From Pseudomonas wuhanensis (GTDB lineage: Bacteria; Pseudomonadota; Gammaproteobacteria; Pseudomonadales; Pseudomonadaceae), in NCBI RefSeq assembly GCF_030687395.1, contig NZ_CP117430.1:3410001-3474000 (forward strand): a DNA stretch of 64,000 nt, read 5' to 3'. Each line of letters opens with the position of its first letter. Position 1 is the stretch's first letter. Positions 1 to 8,681 of this stretch are shown here, piece after piece. The position numbers were made by a program, and so were the translations under genes. The notes beneath the pieces were generated by a model, which searched no databases, was not told where the DNA came from, and was given only the letters and a program-made list of their open reading frames with translations.

Positions 1-2
1 CC

Positions 3-740
3 GACAAACATGCGGTCGATGACGCTTGGCCGGTGGTCTGCGAACCGTTTGTGCAGTGGGTGCTGGAGGACAAATTCGTCAACGGTCGCCCGGCGTGGGA
101 AAAGGTTGGTGTGCAGTTCACCGACGATGTCACGCCTTACGAAGAGATGAAGCTCAAGCTGCTCAACGGCAGCCATCTGGCACTGACCTATCTGGGCTTT
201 TTGAAGGGTTACCGCTTCGTTCACGAAACCATGAACGACCCGCTGTTCGTGCGCTACATGCGCGCCTACATGGACCTGGACGTGACGCCGCAACTGGCGC
301 CGGTGCCGGGGATCGACCTGACCGAGTACAAAAACACCCTGGTGGCGCGCTTCTCCAACCAGGCGATTGCCGATCAGCTGGAGCGGGTGTGTTCGGATGG
401 TTCGTCGAAGTTTCCGAAGTTCACCGTGCCGACGATCAACCGCTTGATTGCCGATGGACAGGAGACCAAGCGCGCGGCGCTGGTGGTCGCAGCCTGGGCG
501 CTGTACCTCAAAGGCGTGGATGAGAATGGCCAGACCTTTGCAATTGCGGATCCGCGGGCGGCGTTCTGCCAGGCGCTGGTGGCCGATGATGTGTTGATCA
601 CCCAACGATTGTTGGAGGTTGAGGAGATTTTCGGGACAGCGATTCCGCGTTCTCGGGAGTTTGTCGCGGCGTTTGAGTGGTGCTGTAACAGCTTGCGGGA
701 GGTTGGGGTGACGCGGACGCTGGAGCGGGTTTTGGCTTAA
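3..740 (+). CDS. mtlD: Mannitol 2-dehydrogenase, 5'-truncated by window edge
   Basis: This is the C-terminal half (about 245 of roughly 490 residues) of a polyol dehydrogenase of the long-chain mannitol dehydrogenase family, which oxidises D-mannitol to D-fructose (and D-arabitol to D-xylulose) with NAD. The frame is open from base 3, so the start lies before the window. The segment KLKLLNGSHLALTYLGFL carries the family's conserved Lys and Asn-x-x-His cluster (K, N, H) of the active site, and a helical C-terminal domain follows. A xylulokinase and a fructokinase follow on the same strand, matching the order D-Y-Z of the P. fluorescens mtlEFGKDYZ operon. The product, fructose, is the substrate of the fructokinase two genes on. 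Confidence 0.93.
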   Translation, partial: DKHAVDDAWPVVCEPFVQWVLEDKFVNGRPAWEKVGVQFTDDVTPYEEMKLKLLNGSHLALTYLGFLKGYRFVHETMNDPLFVRYMRAYMDLDVTPQLAPVPGIDLTEYKNTLVARFSNQAIADQLERVCSDGSSKFPKFTVPTINRLIADGQETKRAALVVAAWALYLKGVDENGQTFAIADPRAAFCQALVADDVLITQRLLEVEEIFGTAIPRSREFVAAFEWCCNSLREVGVTRTLERVLA

Positions 741-762
741 GTGCGGTGGTGAATCTTCTGTC

Positions 763-859
763 GCCATCGCGGGCAAGCCCGCTCCCACAGGAATCGAGGT
801 TGGTCCCAAATCTGCGTTTCACCCCAGACCACTGTGGGAGCGGGCTTGCCCGCGATGGC
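763..859. repeat. REP doublet (inverted pair), GGGAGCGGGCTTGC family
   Basis: Two copies of a 27-base element containing GGGAGCGGGCTTGCCCGCGA lie in opposite orientation (763-789 and 833-859) between the mannitol dehydrogenase and xylulokinase genes. Each copy is itself partly palindromic and the pair can fold into one long cruciform or hairpin. This is the REP-doublet architecture common in fluorescent pseudomonads. Because it sits inside a co-directional operon it may affect mRNA stability or expression of the downstream kinases (inference). Confidence 0.9.
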
Positions 860-924
860 TGACTGACAAACAACATAAATGTTGAATAGGCATTGATATC
901 GACCTGACGATCCAAGGACCTTCC

Positions 925-2421
925 ATGGCAAACCAACAATTATTCCTCGGCATCGACTGCGGCACCCAAGGCACGAAAGCCGTCATCCTCGACGCGCACA
1001 GCGGACAGGTCCTCGGTCAGGGCGCCGCTGCCCACAGCCTCATCAGCGGCGCCAATGGTCGTCGCGAGCAAGACACTGCCCAATGGCTGGAAGCCTTTAC
1101 CCTGGCCACCCAGCGCGCGCTGCTCGCAGCGGATGTGGAGGGTCAGGCGATCCTCGGCATCGGTGTTTCCGGCCAGCAGCATGGCCTGGTGCTGCTCGAC
1201 GATCGCGGCCAGGTGCTGCGCCCGGCCAAGCTCTGGTGCGACACCGAGTCCACAGCGGAGAACGACCGCTTGCTCACCCATCTGGGCGGCGATGAAGGCT
1301 CACTGGAACGCCTCGGCGTGGTCATTGCACCGGGCTACACCGTGTCAAAACTGCTTTGGACCAAAGAACAGCACCCGGAAGTATTCGCCCGAATCGCCCG
1401 CATTTTGCTGCCCCATGACTACCTCAACTACTGGCTCACCGGCCGCAGTTGCAGCGAGTATGGCGATGCCTCGGGCACCGGCTATTTCAATGTGCGCACC
1501 CGCCAGTGGGACTTGCAACTGCTGCGCGACATCGACCCCACCGGACGTCTGCAAGCCGCGCTCCCGGAGTTGATCGATGCCCACCAACCGGTCGGTACGA
1601 TCCTGCCGAGTATCGCCGAACATCTGGGCATCAACCCGCAGGCCCTGGTCTCCAGCGGCGGCGGTGACAACATGATGGGCGCGATCGGCACCGCCAATAT
1701 ACAGCCCGGCGCGATCACCATGAGCCTCGGCTCCTCGGGAACGGTCTACGCCTATGCCGAGCAAGCGAACGTCAGCCCGGATGCCTCGGTCGCGACGTTC
1801 TGCTCCTCCAGCGGCGGCTGGCTGCCGCTGATCTGCACGATGAACCTGACCAACGCGACCGGCGCGATTCGCGAGTTGTTCGAACTGGATATCGAGGCGT
1901 TCAACGCCTTGGTCGAGCAAGCGCCGATTGGTGCCGACGGCGTGTGCATGCTGCCGTTCTTCAATGGCGAACGCGTCCCCGCCCTGCCCCATGCCAGCGG
2001 CAGCCTGCTGGGGCTGACCATGACCAACCTGACCCGGGCCAACCTGTGCCGCGCCGTGGTGGAAGGCACCACCTTCGGTTTGCGTTACGGGCTGGACCTG
2101 CTGCGCCAGAATGGCTTACAAAGCCGCAGCATCTGCCTGATCGGCGGCGGCTCGAAGAGCCCGGTGTGGCGACAGATCGTCGCAGACATCATGAATACGC
2201 CAGTGATTTGTACCGAACAAAGCGAGGCCGCAGCCCTCGGCGCAGCGATTCAGGCGGCGTGGTGTACGTCCTGGGCAAACGGTCACGAAGACAGCTTGGC
2301 GGACTTGTGTGAGCGTTGCGTAAAGCTCGATCTGGCCAGTGAAACCTTACCGAATGCAGAAAATGTGGTGGCCTGTCAGCAGGCCTACGAACGCTATCAA
2401 CAGCATGTCGCAACCCTTTAA
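925..2421 (+). CDS. xylB: Xylulokinase (MtlY-type)
   Basis: A 498-residue FGGY-family sugar kinase that phosphorylates D-xylulose, feeding arabitol-derived xylulose into the pentose phosphate pathway. The N-terminal phosphate-binding loop DCGTQGTKA is at residues 11-19, and the C-terminal ATPase lobe shows SLGSSGTVYAY and the adenosine-binding GGGSKSPVWRQI. Length is normal for the family. ATG at 925 follows a purine-poor leader (CCAAGGACCTTCC). It lies 184 bases after mtlD, separated by a REP doublet, and is followed by the fructokinase after 13 bases, so the two kinases are likely co-translated. In P. fluorescens this position in the operon is called mtlY. Confidence 0.95.
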   Translation: MANQQLFLGIDCGTQGTKAVILDAHSGQVLGQGAAAHSLISGANGRREQDTAQWLEAFTLATQRALLAADVEGQAILGIGVSGQQHGLVLLDDRGQVLRPAKLWCDTESTAENDRLLTHLGGDEGSLERLGVVIAPGYTVSKLLWTKEQHPEVFARIARILLPHDYLNYWLTGRSCSEYGDASGTGYFNVRTRQWDLQLLRDIDPTGRLQAALPELIDAHQPVGTILPSIAEHLGINPQALVSSGGGDNMMGAIGTANIQPGAITMSLGSSGTVYAYAEQANVSPDASVATFCSSSGGWLPLICTMNLTNATGAIRELFELDIEAFNALVEQAPIGADGVCMLPFFNGERVPALPHASGSLLGLTMTNLTRANLCRAVVEGTTFGLRYGLDLLRQNGLQSRSICLIGGGSKSPVWRQIVADIMNTPVICTEQSEAAALGAAIQAAWCTSWANGHEDSLADLCERCVKLDLASETLPNAENVVACQQAYERYQQHVATL

Positions 2422-2434
2422 AGAGCGAGCAATT

Positions 2435-3373
2435 ATGTATCTGGTGTGTGGCGAAGCGCTGTTCGATTTCTTCAGCGAAGACGATGCCAGCGGTGTGGCA
2501 TCCAAAGTGAATTTCAAGGCAATTGCCGGCGGCTCACCGTTCAACGTGGCCGTAGGTTTACGCCGCTTGGGCGTGGATGCCGCGCTGTTTGGCGGGCTGT
2601 CGACCGACTACCTGGGCCGACGTTTGCAGCAAGTGCTGCAGGACGAAGGTGTGCGCTCGGACTACCTCGTGGACTTTGCCGCGCCGACCACCCTGGCGAT
2701 GGTCGCGGTCGGTGCCAATGGTTCACCCCATTACAGCTTTCGTGGCGAAGGCTGCGCTGATCGGCAATTGAGCCTGGCGCATCTGCCGCAACTGGGGCCA
2801 GAAGTGCGCGGTTTGCACGTCGGCTCGTTTTCGCTGGTGGTGCAACCGATTGCCGATACCTTGCTGGCGCTGGTGCAACGGGAAAGCGGCAAGCGCCTGA
2901 TCAGCCTCGACCCGAACGTACGCCTGAATCCCGAACCGAACATCGAGTTGTGGCGCTCGCGGATTGCCACGCTGGTGGAGCTGGCCGACCTGATCAAGGT
3001 CAGCGACGAAGACTTGAGCTTGCTGTACCCCGAGCAGGATCCTCAGCGCGTGATCGAAGGCTGGCTGGAGCATCGCTGTCAGTTGGTGTTCCTGACCCGT
3101 GGCGGCGAAGGCGCAACGGTGTTCAGCCGTGCCCACGGCTCGTGGTCGGTGCCGGCCTGTTCGGTGAAGATTGCCGACACGGTGGGGGCTGGCGATACCT
3201 TCCAGGCGGCGTTGATTACCTGGTTGACCGAGCAGCAGCTGGATTCGGTCGACGGTTTGCAACAGCTGAGCAAGGAGCAGATCGATACCATGCTCAGGTT
3301 CGCCGTTAGCGCCGCCGCCCTGACCTGCAGCAAGACCGGGCCGGATTTGCCGTATCGGCGGCAGTTGGGCTGA
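2435..3373 (+). CDS. mtlZ: Fructokinase (PfkB family, MtlZ-type)
   Basis: A 312-residue ribokinase/PfkB-family kinase that phosphorylates the fructose made by mannitol dehydrogenase. The start at 2435 (MYLVCGEALFDFF) is preceded by AAAGAGCGAGC and gives the usual N-terminus; an upstream in-frame extension overlapping xylB is rejected. The N-terminal PfkB region carries the Gly-rich GGSPFNVAVGLRRLG, and the C-terminal signature DTVGAGDTFQAAL starts at residue 248 with the catalytic base D254. It closes the mannitol operon; about 600 bases of AT-rich DNA follow. Confidence 0.94.
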   Translation: MYLVCGEALFDFFSEDDASGVASKVNFKAIAGGSPFNVAVGLRRLGVDAALFGGLSTDYLGRRLQQVLQDEGVRSDYLVDFAAPTTLAMVAVGANGSPHYSFRGEGCADRQLSLAHLPQLGPEVRGLHVGSFSLVVQPIADTLLALVQRESGKRLISLDPNVRLNPEPNIELWRSRIATLVELADLIKVSDEDLSLLYPEQDPQRVIEGWLEHRCQLVFLTRGGEGATVFSRAHGSWSVPACSVKIADTVGAGDTFQAALITWLTEQQLDSVDGLQQLSKEQIDTMLRFAVSAAALTCSKTGPDLPYRRQLG

Positions 3374-3376
3374 CAT

Positions 3377-3993
3377 CGGCGCCCCCCCATGCCGCCTCTA
3401 CTATGGCAGGTCCTGATTTCAGGGCCTGCCGGTGGACCTGAACAATAGACAGTCTTCTGAACCGCTCAACGTATTTTTGACAAGGGGCGATCGCAATAGC
3501 TTTGCCTTCTTGATGCTTACAAGAACGCACTGACGCATAACTTTCTTCATCGGCGCTACATCTCTTCGCCTCTTATATTTTTTAGATATATTTTTATTTC
3601 GATTTAAAGTTGCAATAGTCCGACCAAAAGACAAGCGGCTATTGACAGCTTAATACTCTCACCCCAACAAGAATAGTTATAGCAATTCACGCTTTCAACT
3701 AGTTCAAAACAAAATAACCACACAACACCAGTGACATATTAATTCTGTAAGCTTTTAACCTCCCCACCTGTAAGACAGCACTGGATCAGTCCTCATACAA
3801 CAACCCCATCCTATTGAATTAAATCAATAAACCAGACTACCGCTGAAAATGATGTTGGTTTAATTAAAAATAACCAGCCAGTTACTTGACCACTACATGC
3901 CTTCAACTAATATCTTTTCCACGCACAGCGCAGGTAAGGATTATTGCTGTGCGTTCATCCTTATACCCCCACAACAGGAAAAGGAACTCCAAC
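3377..3993. other. AT-rich intergenic stretch, no gene recognised
   Basis: About 617 bases between mtlZ and the next gene. The first 60 bases are GC-rich and hold an inverted repeat (GGCAGG...CCTGCC, about 3404-3431) without a U-run. From about 3500 to 3900 the composition drops sharply to AT-rich, with runs such as TTAATTAAAAATAA, unlike the flanks. Short open frames here show no credible ribosome sites or codon bias. The composition suggests horizontally acquired DNA or a long regulatory leader for the gene at 3994. Confidence 0.6.
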
Positions 3994-4725
3994 ATGGAAA
4001 GTGTCGCTATCTCAGCTGCCCAAATTAACTGGAACGGCGGACAACGCATTACGCTCACCGCAGGAGATACAGCCACCTGTACCGCGCTTAGCCCCGGCCA
4101 GCTTTATGGCATCTTTATCTACAACTCCGCTCAGAATGACAACAACTCGACTGTCTCCGTGAACTGGAGCAACAGCCAGCCGCCCGTACCGATCACGGTG
4201 CCTGGCACCACGGCGAATGCAGGCCTGGCATCGTTGGGTTTTGTCTCGGGCACCGATACTCAAACCGTTTCGGTTTCACTGCCCAGCAATGCCGGTAAGT
4301 CACAGGTGGAAATCTGGTTGGGAAGTGTCAGCATGCCGACCAATACATCGGGGCTGACCAATTATCCGCTGCCGGCCGATGGTGAGCAGCACCCGTTCAA
4401 CAAGTACACCCGTTACTATGCGGTCCCCCCCTCGAAATGGATGAACCTGACGATCACCAGCACCATTACACAGTTCCTCTCCTGCCAGTTCCGTGAGGCA
4501 CAAGCGACCGTGTTCGTCGTTAATGAGACTTCGAACGGCCTCCTTGCCAATCAGGTTACCAACATTGGGCCTACTGCCAGTGCGTCTGGGAACGTCAAGA
4601 TCGTTTACTCGCAGATCCAGAGCATCACCAATAATCTGCAAGGCGACGGTACGCAATGGGTGTGGATGGATGCTGACAGTCAGCAAGACTCTCAGAGCGC
4701 GACCATTTCCTTGCAATCGCTTTGA
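3994..4725 (+). CDS. Hypothetical protein, Thr/Ser/Asn-rich, probably beta-sandwich
   Basis: A 243-residue protein I do not recognise. ATG 3994 is chosen because AAAGGAACTCC sits just upstream and the longer frame begins in low-coding AT-rich DNA. It has no signal peptide or membrane segment. It is rich in Thr, Ser, Asn, Gln and Val with alternating hydrophobic residues (for example TVSVNWSNSQ, QTVSVSLPSN), suggesting an all-beta fold, and may be two similar lobes (about residues 1-115 and 120-243), the second opening with YPLPADGEQHPFNKYTRYY. It has its own strong terminator and is probably monocistronic. The AT-rich leader and the T6SS genes next door suggest an accessory gene, but a T6SS role is only a guess. 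Confidence 0.7.
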   Translation: MESVAISAAQINWNGGQRITLTAGDTATCTALSPGQLYGIFIYNSAQNDNNSTVSVNWSNSQPPVPITVPGTTANAGLASLGFVSGTDTQTVSVSLPSNAGKSQVEIWLGSVSMPTNTSGLTNYPLPADGEQHPFNKYTRYYAVPPSKWMNLTITSTITQFLSCQFREAQATVFVVNETSNGLLANQVTNIGPTASASGNVKIVYSQIQSITNNLQGDGTQWVWMDADSQQDSQSATISLQSL

Positions 4726-4745
4726 ATTTCTTGGCTGAGTAATAC

Positions 4746-4775
4746 GGAAGGCCCCACCCAGTGGGGCCTTCCTTT
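4746..4775 (+). terminator. Rho-independent terminator
   Basis: GGAAGGCCCCA, loop CCCAG, TGGGGCCTTCC, then TTTATTT. An 11-base-pair stem followed by a T-rich tail, 20 bases after the hypothetical gene, separating it from vgrG. Confidence 0.9.
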
Positions 4776-4951
4776 ATTTGGCGTGACGGCCAATCGCTTC
4801 AAAAAATGCCAGTATTCATTGCGCAAAAGCTCGGCTATAGGGGAAAGCCCGATAGCCGTCAGGCCCCGGACCTACGGCATTTCAACCTTGAACATGGCAC
4901 TTTAATGCTGCACCATCCGCCCCTGCTTTTTCAAAGGACGGAACTCAAGGC

Positions 4952-7024
4952 ATGCTGGACGCAAACGCAATCCATATTTCCCTCACGCTCGAAGGCATTT
5001 CCGTCGACCTGCAGGTCCTCAGCTTCGTCGGTCGCGAAGCCCTCAACCAGCCGTTCTGTTTCGACATCGAACTGGTCAGCGCCCGCCCCGACCTGAAACT
5101 CGAAGAGCTGCTGCACAAGCCCGGTTGCCTGACCTTCGGCGCCACTGGCCAAGGCAAAATCCATGGCCTGGTCTACCGCATCGAGCAAGGCGATTCCGGC
5201 AAGAGCCTGACCCGTTACAGCATCAGCCTGGTGCCGCAACTCGCCTACCTGCGGCACAACCACGACCAGCAGATTTTCCAGCATTTAACTGTGCCAAAGA
5301 TCATCGCCCAGGTGCTCGAAGCCCGGGGCATTCTGGCCGACGCCTACAGCTTCCAGCTCGGCGCGATCTACCCCGAGCGCGTGTACTGCGTGCAGTACGA
5401 CGAATCCGACCTGCACTTCATCCAGCGCCTGTGCGAAGAGGAAGGCATTCACTTCCACTTCCAGCACAGTGCCAGCGGCCACAAACTGGTGTTCGGCGAT
5501 GACCAGACGGTGTTCCGCAAACTCGCGCCAGTGAGCTACCAGCAAGACTCCGGCATGGCCGCCAAAAAACCGGTGATCAAGCGCTTCAACCTGCGCCTGG
5601 AAACCCGCACCACCCGCGTCAGCCGCCGCGACTACGACTTCGAAAAACCACGATTGCTGCCCGAAGGCGCGGCTAAAAGCGAATTCGCCCCGGACCTCGA
5701 AGACTACGACTACCCCGGCCGCTTCACCGACCGCGCGCGCGGCAAGCAACTGGCGACCCGTGCCCTGGAACGCCATCGCAGCGACTACCAACTCGCCGAA
5801 GGCAAAGGCGACGAACCGACCCTGGTCACTGGCCACTTCATGGCCCTCAGCGAACACCCGCGCGCCGAGTGGAACGACCTCTGGCTGCTGCTGGAAATCG
5901 TCCACGAAGGCAAACAGCCGCAAGTGCTCGGCGAGAACATCACCAGCGACGTCACCCATAACAAGGACGACTTCCACCAGGGCTACCGCAACCGCTTCCT
6001 CGCCACGCCGTGGGACGCGCACTTCCGCCCTGCCCTGGAGCACCCGAAACCCAAAGTGCTGGGCAGCCAGACCGCCATCGTCACTGGCCCGCCGGGCGAA
6101 GAAATCCACTGCGACGAATACGGCCGCGTCAAAGTGCAATTCCATTGGGACCGCGACGGCCAGGGCAACGACACCAGCAGCTGCTGGCTGCGCGTCGCCA
6201 CCGGCTGGGCCGGCAACGCCTACGGCGGCATCGCCATTCCGCGAGTCGGCATGGAAGTGCTCGTCACCTTCCTCGAAGGCGACCCCGACCAACCACTGAT
6301 TACCGGCTGCCTGTACCACAAGGAAAACGTCGTCCCCTACGACCTGCCAGCGAACAAAACCCGCAGCACCTTCAAGACCCTCAGCTCACCGGGCGGCAAG
6401 GGCTACAACGAGTTTCGCATCGAAGATAAGAAAGGCGCGGAACAGATCTACCTGCACGCCCAGCGCGACTGGGATGAAAACATCGAGCACGACCAGAAAA
6501 TTCGCGTCGGCAATGAAAGGCATGACACCGTTGAAGCGAATGCTTTTAGTGAGTTCAAGGTGGAAGAGCACCGGGTTACCCACCTGGACCGCAAGACCGA
6601 GGCGCGGGCGGATGATCACCTCACCGTCGGTGTGACCCAGCATGTGAAGGTCGGGACGGCGCAGTTTGTCGAGGCGGGTCAGGAGATTCACTACCACGCT
6701 GGGGAGAAGGTGGTGGTTGAGGGTGGCATGGAGCTGACGGCCAAGGCTGGTGGGAGCTTTGTGAAGATTGATGCGGGTGGGGTGACGATTAGCGGGGCTG
6801 AGGTGAAGGTTAATTCCGGAGGTGCTCCCGGCGCAGGTACAGGAATTCAGATTCTCGACCCGGTAATCCCGTGGGCCGCCGCCAAAGACAAGGCCGGCGC
6901 CCTGCTCGTCCCGGCCGCCGTGCAAATGGCCATGGCCAAGGCTGCCCGTGCGGCCGGCGACATCCGCTGCCCGATTTGCGAAGCCTGCCGTGAAGGCAAA
7001 TGTGATTTGGGGGCAACAGCATGA
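4952..7024 (+). CDS. vgrG: Type VI secretion tip protein VgrG (TssI)
   Basis: A 690-residue VgrG, the trimeric spike that caps the T6SS tube and carries effectors. Residues 1 to about 370 are the gp27-like base (start ISLTLEGISVDLQVLSFVGR), followed by the gp5-like OB fold with CDEYGRVKVQFHWDRDG and WAGNAYGGIAIPRVGMEVL, then a repetitive beta-needle (IEHDQKIRVGNERHDTV, TEARADDHLTVGVTQHV). After the needle comes an Ala/Pro-rich tail ending in CPICEACREGKC, a four-cysteine cluster not part of the core fold. The stop overlaps the next gene by 4 bases (ATGA), coupling it to the DUF4123 adaptor. No other structural tss genes are present, so this is a satellite vgrG cargo locus served by a T6SS encoded elsewhere. 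Confidence 0.96.
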   Translation: MLDANAIHISLTLEGISVDLQVLSFVGREALNQPFCFDIELVSARPDLKLEELLHKPGCLTFGATGQGKIHGLVYRIEQGDSGKSLTRYSISLVPQLAYLRHNHDQQIFQHLTVPKIIAQVLEARGILADAYSFQLGAIYPERVYCVQYDESDLHFIQRLCEEEGIHFHFQHSASGHKLVFGDDQTVFRKLAPVSYQQDSGMAAKKPVIKRFNLRLETRTTRVSRRDYDFEKPRLLPEGAAKSEFAPDLEDYDYPGRFTDRARGKQLATRALERHRSDYQLAEGKGDEPTLVTGHFMALSEHPRAEWNDLWLLLEIVHEGKQPQVLGENITSDVTHNKDDFHQGYRNRFLATPWDAHFRPALEHPKPKVLGSQTAIVTGPPGEEIHCDEYGRVKVQFHWDRDGQGNDTSSCWLRVATGWAGNAYGGIAIPRVGMEVLVTFLEGDPDQPLITGCLYHKENVVPYDLPANKTRSTFKTLSSPGGKGYNEFRIEDKKGAEQIYLHAQRDWDENIEHDQKIRVGNERHDTVEANAFSEFKVEEHRVTHLDRKTEARADDHLTVGVTQHVKVGTAQFVEAGQEIHYHAGEKVVVEGGMELTAKAGGSFVKIDAGGVTISGAEVKVNSGGAPGAGTGIQILDPVIPWAAAKDKAGALLVPAAVQMAMAKAARAAGDIRCPICEACREGKCDLGATA

Positions 7025-7872
7025 GCGACGCACTGAACAACTGGCTCGGCGAACAAGCCCGGCTCAATCGCGTCCTGATCCTGGCCCTCGACAGCCTCGC
7101 CGAACCGAACCCCGTCACCTCGCTCTACAGCGCAGGCCTGATGCAGCGCTCGGTGCAACTCTATCGACGCACCCAATACGTTGAGTTCGCCGCCATCAGC
7201 CCTTGGCTGACCGAACTGCACAACCCCGGCGCCGATGCCTTCCGCAAACTGCTCGACGACCCACAACGCAACTGGGGCTGGATCGGCAGCATGGACAAGG
7301 CCGACCTCGATGGCCTGACCCAACACTGGCAGGCCCGAATGGTGATTGAGGAAGATGGTGAGCGTTCATTGTTCCGTTTTCAGGACAACCGCGTGATTGC
7401 TCGCTGCCTTGCCAACCTGAGCGAGACCGAACGCCCCTTGCTGCTAGGCCCGATCAGCAGCGTGCTGTATTGGGATGAAGAGCAGTGGAAAAGCGCGGAC
7501 AACGCCAGACCCGGTCTGTACCCGGTGCCAAACCCCGCGCCGTGGTTGCGAATTCCAAACTCGCCGGAGCGTACGCGCAGCATCTTGCGCGAAAACCTGA
7601 AACGCTGGTTGCTGGTGTACCACGTCGAAGCCGCCGCCAAACTCTCCGAAACCCGCAACGTGCGCGAATGGCTGGAAGAACAGATGGACCTGCTTGAGGC
7701 CTGGCAATGGAACACGCCGGAACAACGCGAGTTCATGCTCAGCCTCAGACTTGATCCTCAATGCGCGGACGATGTGGCTTGGCAACCGTTGCCGGGTGAA
7801 ACGCCGGAGCAACACTTTGCGCGGTGTCAGCGGGTGTTTGATGCGCAGTTAGGTGAGTCAGAGCGTGGGTGA
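7021..7872 (+). CDS. DUF4123 domain protein, T6SS effector adaptor (Tap/TEC type)
   Basis: A 283-residue cytoplasmic protein whose N-terminal half resembles DUF4123 (VLILALDSLAEPNPVTSLY, then PWLTELHNPGADAFRKLLDD and ERPLLLGPISSVLYW). DUF4123 proteins load a cognate effector onto a specific VgrG. The ATGA overlap with vgrG and the downstream lipase gene fit that role: it should bridge the VgrG tail and the lipase N-terminus. The C-terminal third is Trp/Glu/Arg-rich and probably helical. Its end overlaps the start of the first lipoprotein gene, so vgrG, adaptor and immunity appear translationally coupled. Confidence 0.88.
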   Translation: MSDALNNWLGEQARLNRVLILALDSLAEPNPVTSLYSAGLMQRSVQLYRRTQYVEFAAISPWLTELHNPGADAFRKLLDDPQRNWGWIGSMDKADLDGLTQHWQARMVIEEDGERSLFRFQDNRVIARCLANLSETERPLLLGPISSVLYWDEEQWKSADNARPGLYPVPNPAPWLRIPNSPERTRSILRENLKRWLLVYHVEAAAKLSETRNVREWLEEQMDLLEAWQWNTPEQREFMLSLRLDPQCADDVAWQPLPGETPEQHFARCQRVFDAQLGESERG

Positions 7873-8671
7873 GATTGAGGCGTCTGGCGCAACCTTTTTG
7901 GGGCGTTTTTTTTGGTTGTTCGCTGTTGCGGGTGTTATGGCAGCTTCTGGTTGTTCGGTTAGATCTGCTGACAGCTTTACGCTGGTGACCGAATTGCCGC
8001 CGGGGTTCAGCATTAAAGGTGAGGCGTCTTATGTGCCTAGGACGGGAGAGATTTGTACGGTCCCTCCTGGCAAAGGCAGGAACTATCCGAGCAAAAAGTT
8101 TTTTGAGCAAGACCTGAGTAACGAAGCGCAGACGGCACATTTCGAAGTCCCACTGATAAGCAATGAAGGAGGCTGCCCTTTAGTACTTAAAAGTTTCGGA
8201 TATGAGGTCGACGCGAAGTACGGAGCTGCACGGCTCGATTTAGGTAGGGATTACACGGGTATTGCCTTTCAGGATGGAACGGCAGACAGTCAAAATTATC
8301 CTTCACCCACAGCATTACGCAAACAGTGTGAATGGTTGTTTCGCACGGCTGGGCCTGATCGTTACATCGTTAAAATTCTGAAATGCAAATCGGTGGCTAC
8401 TCCCGAACAAGCAAGCGGTTCAGTTGCAAAAGGTCCACTGCAACGTACTCAATTCGCCGGAAAGACGTTAAAAATAGTATTTTCAATTGCAAAGGAAGAA
8501 ACCCCATATATGGGGGATACGTGGGTTAAGTTCCCTGAAGGCTGGAAGCGGTGTATGGGAAAGAGCCTCGAAGACCCTTATGCGTTTTGTCGCGGTAACA
8601 CTACCGACTTCAAGCCCTTTAAAATGCCGGATGGACGTGATTGCACCGTCTACCCAAACTGCACCGAATAA
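7865..8671 (+). CDS. Putative lipoprotein, likely T6SS lipase immunity protein (copy 1)
   Basis: About 268 residues. The N-terminus has a hydrophobic stretch (FFWLFAVAGVMAASGC) ending in a lipobox-like AASGC, so it is probably a membrane-anchored periplasmic lipoprotein. GTG 7865 is preferred because AGGTGAG lies about eight bases upstream; GTG 7853 is the alternative. No enzymatic motif is visible. Paired Cys residues (CTVPPGKGRNYP, GGCPLVLKSFGY, KQCEWLF, KRCMGKSL, CRGNT, DCTVYPNC) suggest a disulphide-rich fold. It is a close paralogue of the next gene. Position between a T6SS adaptor and a phospholipase-like effector fits the periplasmic Tli immunity proteins that protect against Tle effectors (inference). 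Confidence 0.8.
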   Translation: MGEIEASGATFLGRFFWLFAVAGVMAASGCSVRSADSFTLVTELPPGFSIKGEASYVPRTGEICTVPPGKGRNYPSKKFFEQDLSNEAQTAHFEVPLISNEGGCPLVLKSFGYEVDAKYGAARLDLGRDYTGIAFQDGTADSQNYPSPTALRKQCEWLFRTAGPDRYIVKILKCKSVATPEQASGSVAKGPLQRTQFAGKTLKIVFSIAKEETPYMGDTWVKFPEGWKRCMGKSLEDPYAFCRGNTTDFKPFKMPDGRDCTVYPNCTE

Positions 8672-8681
8672 GGACAATAAA

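Noticed and set aside
4895..4909. Sigma-54-like promoter TGGCAC-TTTAA-TGCT before vgrG
   Set aside because: The GG and GC elements are one base too close (9 instead of 10 bases between), and sigma-54 spacing is strict; it is kept only as a weak possibility.
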